The notes under the pieces: generated by a model | The model's input: only the letters and a program-made list of their open reading frames with translations | The model's database searches: none | What the model was told of the DNA's origin: nothing | Source: Arabidopsis thaliana | Taxonomy: Eukaryota > Streptophyta > Magnoliopsida > Brassicales > Brassicaceae | NCBI RefSeq assembly: GCF_000001735.4 | Contig: NC_003075.7 | Location: forward strand, 12,091,001-12,155,000 | Direction: 5' to 3' | DNA: 64,000 nucleotides | Shown here: positions 52,986 through 64,000 of the stretch, in pieces | How the letters are laid out: each line of letters starts with the position of its first letter | Position numbering within the stretch: the stretch's first letter is position 1 | Made by a program: the position numbers and the translations under genes

Positions 52986-53429
52986 TTGACTCAGATAATG
53001 ACATAAAGGATAAAGTATTCATAGAATCAAACCCAGTGACGCAGAGGCAGATGGAGAGGAACAAGAAAAGTATTGGGCTAAAGTGTCAGTGTCATTAATT
53101 TCACAAATAAACCGGCTTTTGTCATAGGCTGCTCAGCACATTCCCAGACTATACATATACATTTGGCAATCAAAGCATTGTAAAAGCCTAAAAGAAAAAA
53201 ACAGAAGATTAGCATACCTTTTTTCGTTGTGTTCTGTTCGTCTCAATTTATAGCCTAATCAGTGTCTCTTGGGTTGAGTCATGTAAGAATGCGTACATAT
53301 GAATCACGCCGAAACCAGAAGAACATGTCGTAATTGGCTGAAACAGAGTAGCAACGAACCACTAGTGTGAGTAACAACAGCAACAATTGAGTCCAAATAG
53401 AATGCAAAATATTTCATAACAAAGGGCTG

Positions 53430-53815
53430 ATATTACAGTGTAGACATTGATAGAGTTTGTTTATAACTTCGAGCCAGTCTACAAACAGATAAAACACCTA
53501 AACATGGCTTCTGACTGTTTCAATTATCTTCAACGAGGTTCCAGATCTGTAATGGTTACATCATTGATAGTTTGGGAAGTGGGCCTGTTTGCAGACTGGC
53601 TCGACCTCCAAAGCTGGCTGTACATAATTTAATCATCAAATCATGAACACACATATTTACCAAAGCTTATAAATAAGGACACAACAGATTAGTGATAGAG
53701 GTCTATCAAATTGATGCAGTATTATCCCATGTTTGCTCTCTTACCCCAAATAAGCATCGGAGACGGATTACATTTCCCACCGGAAAACGCAGTTGGCCCG
53801 GAGCCCTTAGCTAAA
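53430..53815 (-). pseudogene. Decayed CRK: DUF26 end plus last kinase exon
   Basis: Minus strand, 5' to 3': at about 53810-53770 a DUF26 end (RANCVFRWEM, then stop), then after a deletion the last-exon end ([15 protein letters not shown] and stop TGA at about 53534), then a 3' flank resembling that of CRK14. Exons 2-6 are gone. Confidence 0.75.
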
Positions 53816-54379
53816 TCGTGATTATGCCATTAAACACATCAAAATCTAACAAAAGAGCACAAACAAATCCGATAATCAATATCATTAAACGCCATTAGAA
53901 CCAGAATGCTAAACCCTAAATCCGAGCTCAGAAGAATGCGCAAAGGCTGATTCCGACGAAGAGAGTGAAGAAGAAAAGTCGGTAATAGCGTTTGGTTTCC
54001 GGTTCATATGGTATAGGTTTAGTAAATAAACCGGTTTGGGTAAATATTCGTAGAAATTCGTCTACCGGTAAAGCCAAACCGAATCCGTCTAATTTACAGA
54101 GCTTTTTTACATGCATAACAACATTTGCGTTACTACTATACATGAATTGGTATGTTTATAAAATTTTGAAGCCATTCGTATCAGAAATCTTCAATACAAC
54201 AAACCAATGTTACAATGTAGAAATGATAAAGAGTTTGTATGAAAAATAACTTTGAGTGACTCACAAATCTTACATAACTATGGATCATCACATTTCATTT
54301 TCAAGTGAAATAATACCTCACATGTGGAATCTGCGTTGTTTTCAGTAACAATTCCAATTTGTCAATTGGAACAGCAACT

Positions 54380-56934
<2,555 letters not shown>

Positions 56935-57891
56935 TTTTATTGGTTTTGTGTTTGTTTTTAGAACAGCATGAAGCTATTGAAATACCTATTAATGGAAATT
57001 TTTGGGTATTAATTTCCACGAACAGAGGTTTGAGAATGACTGATCATACATTAGGAGACATTTTTCTTCTTGGCATGTTTTCGTGGAAATAAGGGTATAT
57101 TTACAAAAATGGACTAGAAGACAAATGTGAAGAGGACTTGTTACTTGTTAGCTTCTTCACACTTGTAATATCTCGTTTTGGAATTTTTGTGACCAAGTCT
57201 CTCTTATTGGATGACCTGTCCTTGTTTGATGAATGTAAACATAATGAAAAACAAAACTGAAAACAATGGAGTATGAAATGAGAATTAATTCAATGAAGCC
57301 GAGTTAATATGCATACGAGCTCCAAGTGTACTGAAATATGAAGTTGATTTTTGACAAGTTTTTTTTTTATTATGGGTCAGGTATCATTATTTGACCAATT
57401 ACTAATTAAATCGATCCAGTATCTAGAATCCAGTATCTAGAATCTTGTATATAGCGTCTTCAAGTCCTCTAGAGAATTATGTGGGATAAATATCTACAAG
57501 TGTATATTATTAGTCCCAAGCCTCATCCTAAAACAGAGTCGAGAAAAAACAGAGGATGGGCAGAGGTTGATTCAAAACAGAGAAGGAACCGTCAACTAAA
57601 TAGCTTACTTCCATACCAAGTAAACTTTTAATATCAGTCCACAGACCACAGTGTAGTGGAAGAGAGCTGGTATAAGCATCAAAGTGATTGAAGGCAATGT
57701 TTGAGAAACCATCTAAACGGATTTTATAACAAAGAGCTCGTATAAAAATGTAGGGAATAGAAAATTCTAAGTGTACATAACTACTTTGATGAGTATCTCA
57801 CAATTTACACATACATAACTTTATGAATAATTCATAACAGTTTAAACTGAAATACCAAAAACATAGTTTACTTCAAACAAGTTCCAATGTC
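56935..57891. other. CRK12-CRK13 intergenic region
   Basis: A short duplication (atccagtatctaga twice at about 57414-57442) and the CRK13 3' flank; no gene. Confidence 0.6.
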
Positions 57892-60418
57892 TCAATGGAA
57901 CATCATTTTCAACAAGGACCACCTTCCATCATTGATATTTTGGGAACTGGGCCTCGTCGTAGATTGGTTTGGTCTACCTGGAATGAAGGATGGAGGTGGT
58001 TTAGGAACAGGTAAGATGAGGGAATTGCTAGTGAGCATCGACATGATTATCGAAAAGTCAGGACGATCTGTAGGTTCTTCTTGAACACATAGGAGCGCAA
58101 TGTGGATACATCTTATCACTTCTTCACTCTTATAATTCTCTGCAATTGTTGCGTCAACGAGGTTTAATGGTGTCCCGCTTTTCCATAACCTCCAGACCTG
58201 AAACAAAATTCAATGATCTAATCCAAATCTTACAGTTACAACAACAGTGAGATACGATTATAGTACTCACATATGTGACAAAATTCTGAACCGGAGATGA
58301 GAAGCTCGTGTTCCTCTTGCCGCATATAATCTCAAGAACTAAGACCCCATAGCTATACACGTCAGATTTCATCGAGAATTCGCCTAGTTCCATATATTCT
58401 GGGGCCATGTAACCGCTACAAGATTAATTCTACTTTGGTCAAGAAAATATTCTTGCAATTAAAGTTCATAACCATCATGAGTAATATATAAGAGAATTTT
58501 ACGGAGTTCCGGCTGCATTCGCTGTAATAGCTACACTTTGGTCCATCCCAAAGATCCTTGCCGTCCCAAAATCTGCAACTTTCGGGTTCATATGAGCGTC
58601 CAAGAGGATATTACCCGCTTTGAGGTCACGATGTATGATTGTGGGTTGTGAATCTTGATGAAGATATAGAATCCCTCTAGCAGTTCCTCCAATGATCTTG
58701 TACCGCTTTTTCCAGTCTAACTCTCCTTGCTTTGTAGGGTCTGCACAAATTAGGATATGAGATCAAGAAGTAGTGTTTCAGAGAATATAACCCTATTATT
58801 TGTATCTTTTCTTACCAAAGAGGATGTAGTCGAGACTTCTGTTGGGCAAATACTCGTAGACTATGATCTTTTCTTCTCCTTTGACAGAAAAACCGAGAAG
58901 TCTAACAAGATTTCTATGCTGAAGTTTCGCGACAAGAACAACCTCGTTCTTGAACTCTTTCTTACTTTGTTCTGTTTTTTCTGACAATCTCTTCACTGCA
59001 ATTTCCTTTCCGTCAGGCAACCTTCCCTAAAGATGAGACAGTATGGTTAGCTTACTTTGACTCTGTAGTTTTAAGTTTTTTCAAGAGAAGTAATGAAACA
59101 AGTAGCTAAAGAAATGATACCTTGAAAACATGTCCAGATCCACCATGACCAAGTCTCTCTGAAAAATTATTTGTTGCAGTTTCGATCGTCTTAAATTTGT
59201 ATTGCAGGGAGCGTACAGATGTAATACCAGCTACAATGTTAATAAATGATCTAATTAGTTCCATAGACAATATATTTGGTAAAAGCTTAGAGGCCAAATA
59301 AAACAAATGAACAACACTCACTTTGATTAAGTTCAACTTCTTGATATGGTTTTTCCTTCCGAGCAAACCGGCGAGCAAGAATTCCCGAGATGATGATGAG
59401 GATGACTATACCAACCACAACAATTGCTAGAATAGTTTTCATTGAGATTTTTCCGCTACCTGTAGAATGAAAAAAAAAACCTTATAAGTCTTTGGACAGA
59501 GTCTTGTGACTGTAACTTTAAGTCATAAGTTTGCAAGGACTTACTATTGTCTCTCTTCTTGTCCCGGTTGTCTGCAGAAGGTGGTTGTGACGCAACCACA
59601 GGACGTTGCAGTGGAGGAGGAGAAAGAGGAGGAGTAGTAGCCAAGGTAATGTTATGAAAAGCCTTAGAGAATGTAAAAAGCTGCCACCGGAAAAAGCAGA
59701 TTGGCCGCATAACATAGCCTCCAGTATTATTTCCACAGCATGACTGGTACTCAAGTACGCCTCGTTGGAGACAGTTGTTACATTCGTCAGAAGAAATATC
59801 TGGCGTGCATTGCATCAATGCGTAGATATTCTGGAATTTTGTCAAGTTCGCAAAATCAACTCTGTAATGGTTATCACTGGACGATGGTGTGCTTCTTGCT
59901 GCGGAGGCTGCAGTAATCGTACGAGATGTTAAGTCTTCCCATATTGTCTTGAACTCTGTTAGATTTGAGGCGATAGTTGCAGTGTTCAACACCAAATACT
60001 GCGGCTCAATCTCCCAAAAAGCTGCAGATCCTGAGAAAGAAATGTTGGAGTAGCGGACAAGGCACAGCGTTGGATCAAGTGCCCAATAGTACGCGTCTGT
60101 CTGGTTGACACAATCCTGTATCAACCAGCCTGCCGCGCCCTTGATACAGTTAGAACAATCACTTGGAGTTGATTTCGGGATGCACATCCCTAATGCGTAG
60201 ACTCGATCTTGCTCTTCTCCAATGGAACCGTAGTAGAAACCATCTCGAGACGCGGTATTGTTAGGAAGAGAAGAGAGGATAAGACGACGATTTGAATCGT
60301 ATGTACCGTTGGGTGTGAAATATTTACGGTTCTCTATGCATGTTTGTGCTGAAACAGAAGCAACACCAGAGGCTAGAAGGATAAAACAGAGGATTGATAA
60401 TAAACTCCTCTGCTTCAT
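57892..60418 (-). CDS. CRK13: Cysteine-rich receptor-like protein kinase
   Basis: Seven exons, minus strand: 60418-59545, 59459-59322, 59230-59121, 59026-58816, 58740-58503, 58415-58271 and 58197-57892; 673 aa. Signal peptide nearly identical to CRK11 ([12 protein letters not shown]). DUF26 motifs are [13 protein letters not shown] and [13 protein letters not shown]. The membrane segment is [20 protein letters not shown]. The kinase has a G-loop with Ser for the usual Phe ([10 protein letters not shown]), then [22 protein letters not shown] and APEYME. The C-terminus is unusual: after NINDG it runs [10 protein letters not shown] instead of the branch ending VTITDLEPR, as if a frameshift or small rearrangement had rewritten the last codons. 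Its ectodomain is closest to CRK11. Confidence 0.94.
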
Positions 60419-61899
60419 TTTTTGCCTTAGAGATTATAGCTTTGTTTTAGTGTTTAAACATCTGTTCGTTCCTTAGCAATTTAAACAGCAATTGTTGTTT
60501 CTCAGAAACTTTCTAAATGTCACAAAACAAAAGATGAAAATCAAAAGTCTTATTTCATTTTTTTCTGTTCATACAGTATTATTATGTTTAAATCCTTTCA
60601 AATAATAATGTAGATATGTACTAGGTCAGGAGGCTGGGGTCGAGGTACCATTAACATTTAACACTCATCCACGGCCAAATTACGTAGCTTTTTCCTAACC
60701 AATTTCTTACCTTTAAAACCAAAACGCATTCAAAAGACGTCGCAATTGCCACGTAACAAACCCCTTAAAAAGCACCAGTCAGCCACCAGTTCCTGATGAG
60801 TCCTTACTCTTTCGTGAGCTCTAAGTTACCTTAGCTCCTATTATAACCTAGCGCACTATCTCCATTCGCTAATAAGACGTGAATAATGAACTATTCAGTT
60901 AATGATTTAGATATAATTAAGCGTTAATTCTTTAAAAGATTATCCCTAGTTTTTTTTTAATCGCTAATTCTTTGTCTTTTGTTTACGCGTTTTTTATAGC
61001 TTACTAAAAAAGAAATCGAGTTTCTCTGAAAATATCTAAATACTGAATTCGTCAAACTGATAACAGTGGTCCTTCAACCCTCCATGTTCGACATATACGG
61101 CGTGAAACGGACCCGCGACAAAAGTCAATGGTTTTGGGCTAGTGGAAAACGTTGAATTTCATCATCATTCCTAACCATATGTGTTAACCGTTGAACCCAA
61201 AAACTTCTAAGTCTCCTATCACCAAACCTGACGAAGCAAAGGCAGATGCAGAAGATCAGATGATCGTTGCAGAGGGCTATGTATTGTGTCATTGGTTTTG
61301 CAAATTAACCGGTTTTGTAGTATATCCTTCTTTCATTGGTTTTGCAAAAAAGATTCAGTTACTTGTGTAGCACGTTACCAGAGTGATGAACCTATCACAT
61401 ACTCCCATGTCAAACCAAACCCAAAAAAAAACTGAATTGTACACCATTTTATAGAACTACCAAGCATATCCTAGTCACACAAGATTGAAGAGATTATAGG
61501 GTTTATAGAAGCATCACCATGGCATACACTCAGATCATTTGGTAGTGATCACACAATATTGTACAGAAACATAAACGGCTCTTGAGATTACATAATTAAA
61601 ATAAAATAAAAAGGCTTTGTATGTAGCGATCATGAACCGTGCTAGAAATAGCCCGGCTAGAATCGTACATGTGACGAGTACTTCGCACAAGCGGATCGAG
61701 GTTAAAGCACAAAACTCACCCCCCCTACCTGTCCATGCTCAGCACTGTCCCTTCCAATCTCGATATCCGGCTTGCCAACCTTTTACCGGAAAAGGAAGTT
61801 ATGCGGTTCGGACAAAACCTTATATCATCAAACCATCCCCATTTTTAAGAAAACCTTTTTATAGATAGTATAAATATGTTACAAACACGCACAAAACGA
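60419..61899. other. Upstream of CRK13 / downstream of CRK relic
   Basis: Mostly AT-rich. A patch at about 61610-61860 has higher GC content and broken protein-like stretches on the minus strand that I cannot assign. Confidence 0.5.
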
Positions 61900-62370
61900 T
61901 CATATAACTCCAGCTATCATACGACTTGTCAAGTCGTCCCACAGGTTATCAAAGTTTTCGGATCCGATATCTCCAGTATTGTACATGCATATATACTTTG
62001 GTTCCATCTCAAGTGATCCAGAAAACGAACGGTTGGAGTAACGTACCATACAAAGAATCCCATTTTCGGGCCAGGCAATGCCTTCTGTCTGGTTGGTACA
62101 TTCCTCTAACACCTCTTTAGAAGCAAGGTCGATACAGTTTGAGCAAACCTTTGGTTCAACAACTGAGATGAACATCCCCAAAGCATACACCCGATCATAG
62201 ACTTGGCCAAGTGAATTACTGTAGAAGTCACCTCGAGCTACAACATGAGAAGCTAGAGAAGAGAGGAGAAGGCGACGGTTTGTATCATACTTATCATTGG
62301 GTGTAAAAACGCCAGTTTTCCCGCTTGGTACAAACACAACAGGAAAGCCTACAAGGAGAAAACAAAAGAT
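61900..62370 (-). pseudogene. Orphan CRK: signal peptide remnant and first DUF26 domain
   Basis: A minus-strand frame reads FTPNDKYDTNRRLLLSSLAS, then VYALGMFISVVEPKVCSNC, then MVRYSNRSFSGSLEMEPK and stops after MIAGVI. The first cysteine of the C-X8-C-X2-C motif is replaced by Phe (FISVVEPKVCSNC). No ATG precedes the hydrophobic start, and there is no second DUF26, membrane segment or kinase. It lies 3' of CRK14 and resembles CRK11 to CRK13. Confidence 0.82.
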
Positions 62371-63090
62371 TTTAAATATATTTTCAAGATCATATATTGT
62401 TCTGGTTTAGGACAGCAAGCAATTGTGTTTGCATTGTACATGCATATATTCACGTCCATTAAATTTCGATCGCAAGTTTTCATTGAACCGTTGGTCGCAT
62501 GTTTCTCAGTCAAATGTTTCTATTCGTTTGACTCGTGCAATTCCTGAATCATGTGGCACTTAAAAGAACACGTCGTAGAATTTTCAACGCAGAGATAATT
62601 CAACACAAATACAAAAACTTTAACAAAGTGGAAAATTCAACCATTGATTGGAAAAATCAGAGCAACGCTATCAGAGATGAGAATACGAAGAATTAAAGAC
62701 AAAAAAAAACGAAGACTCATAAGCTGCTTCACAATTCGACGAAACCAGTTTTCAACGCAGCAAACAATGGTGTCTACACACAAATTAAAACCAAATTTCA
62801 GTGATCAAAGCTGACCGAGACATCAGTTTCTAAAGATAAGCAAAATGATAATCCCTAATTCCTAAATCTGAGTGTTGAGCAAAAACAGAGTATCAGTTTC
62901 CGGTTTACATAATATCGTTTTTAGAAAATAAACCGAGTTAAGTAACATTCATATCAAATATAAGACCGGTTTGGATATTATACGTCAAGACTCCCATAAA
63001 ACAGAGAGCTGATATTACAACGTAGGAATGATAAAGATACTTAGATACATAATCATTCAAATGGAACAATGTCTCACTGGAATAGCAACT
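62371..63090. other. CRK relic / CRK14 3' flank
   Basis: Contains a minus-strand copy of the dispersed non-coding block (62660-62755) and the CRK14 3' UTR. Part at 62840-62970 resembles 53905-54070. Confidence 0.55.
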
Positions 63091-64000
63091 TCAACGAGGT
63101 TCAAAATCTGTAATGGTTACATCATTGATAGTTTGTGGATTGGACCTGTTCATAGAGTCGAGGCCATCTCGTTCTTGGTTGCTTATTATTGGAAAGAAGA
63201 ATCCAGGTTGTTGAGGATCAGGTAAAACATACGAATTGTTTATGAGCATCATGTTGATTGTCGACAAGCTGGGGCGATCTGTGGGATTGTGTTGAACACA
63301 CAGCAACGCAATGTGGATGCATCTTGTCACTTCTTCGGTTTCACAATTCTCCGAAATGGTTGGATCCACGAGTTCTAATGGTGAATCGTTTCTCCACAAC
63401 CTCCAAGCCTGTAAAATAATTTAATCATCAATCAAGAACGTATATACAGTTAAAACCACAATTTATCATACTGTTGGTACTCACGTATGTGACCAAATTC
63501 TCAACTGTAGTGTCTGACTGGTGGATGAATCTGTTATTTCGACCACATATAATCTCAAGAACTAAGACTCCGAAACTATAAACATCTGATCTTGTTGAGA
63601 ACTGACCTTGCCTCACATATTCTGGAGGCATGTAACCGCTGTAATTAAGAGTAAAATTCACAAGCTTCAAGATTATGGACATTACTGACGGAAAAAAGGT
63701 TCGAGATGGGTAATGATGGCATATACCGTGTCCCAGCTATTTTTTTTGTATTAGCTCCACTTTGATCGATCCCAAAAATTCTCGCCATTCCAAAATCAGC
63801 AATTTTTGGGTTCATATCTGCATCTAGGAGAATGTTGCTGGCTTTGAGGTCACGATGTATGATCGTGAGCCGTGAGTCTTGATGAAGATACAGAATTCCT
63901 CGAGTGATTCCCCGGATAATGTTGTATCGTTTAGTCCAGTCTAACTGCCCTTGCTTTGTAGGGTCTGCACATAAAAAAAACGTTGTTACATTCACTACTT
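63091..64000 (-). CDS. CRK14: Cysteine-rich receptor-like protein kinase, last three exons (continues beyond the window)
   Basis: Exons visible on the minus strand are 63964-63727 (238 nt, exon 5), 63638-63485 (exon 6) and 63408-63091 (exon 7, ending VTITDFEPR). Exon 5 has HRDLKASN and [12 protein letters not shown]. Exon 6 has [20 protein letters not shown] with Arg for the usual Lys before SDVYS. Exon 7 has [10 protein letters not shown] and DRPSLS. Together they give the C-lobe of an apparently active kinase. The ectodomain, membrane segment and kinase N-lobe are to the right of the window. It is closest to CRK12 in the visible part. Confidence 0.93.

Larger units (their letters stand above)
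52711..54379. other. CRK11-CRK12 intergenic region
   Basis: Includes the CRK11 promoter, a decayed CRK (53430-53815) and sequence at about 53905-54070 related to 62.84-62.97 kb. Confidence 0.6.

Overview
This window is plant nuclear DNA. It is AT-rich between genes, its genes are split by short GT-AG introns, and its gene content matches Arabidopsis thaliana chromosome 4 around the GSH1 locus and the adjoining cluster of cysteine-rich receptor-like kinases (CRKs). Gene symbols come from recognising the protein families and the gene order; no database was searched.

Left part (1-25 kb), ordinary single genes: the 5' three exons of a rhomboid-like intramembrane protease (RBL7, minus); a short unrecognised gene relic near 2.5-2.96 kb; a complete seven-exon neprosin-domain (DUF239) secreted protein (plus); a small PPC/DUF296 protein that lacks an AT-hook (minus); GSH1, the plastid glutamate-cysteine ligase (minus, 15 coding exons adding up exactly to 522 aa); a small Lys/Ser-rich protein of unknown function (plus); and a BAH-domain protein that also carries a TFIIS-central-like segment (plus).

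Right part (26.6-64 kb), the CRK cluster: CRK5 (minus), then CRK6, CRK7, CRK8, CRK9 and CRK10 (plus), then CRK11, CRK12, CRK13 and the 3' half of CRK14 (minus). Each full gene has the same seven-exon plan: signal peptide plus two DUF26 domains (C-X8-C-X2-C) in exon 1, a transmembrane segment in exon 2, and a Ser/Thr kinase in exons 3-7. Exons 4 (211 nt) and 5 (238 nt) have the same length in every gene examined. CRK9 is a natural truncation: a secreted double-DUF26 protein with no membrane or kinase part.

The cluster is dynamic. A short, recently inserted Ty1/Copia LTR element (172-bp LTRs with one mismatch, 5-bp target duplication) sits inside the signal-peptide codons of CRK8. It carries an open RT-RNase H frame but no gag, protease or integrase. 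CRK6 and CRK8 kinase regions, introns included, are essentially identical over about 650 bp, which points to recent conversion or duplication. Decayed CRK pieces lie between the live genes, and an antisense kinase-exon relic is repeated behind CRK6, CRK7 and CRK8. W-box (TTGACY) groups precede several CRK genes, most strikingly three abutting copies before CRK10, in line with the known WRKY and salicylate control of this family.

I found no CRISPR array, tRNA, rRNA or operon-like system. The most unusual items are the CRK8 retroelement insertion, the gene-conversion tract and the CRK relics.
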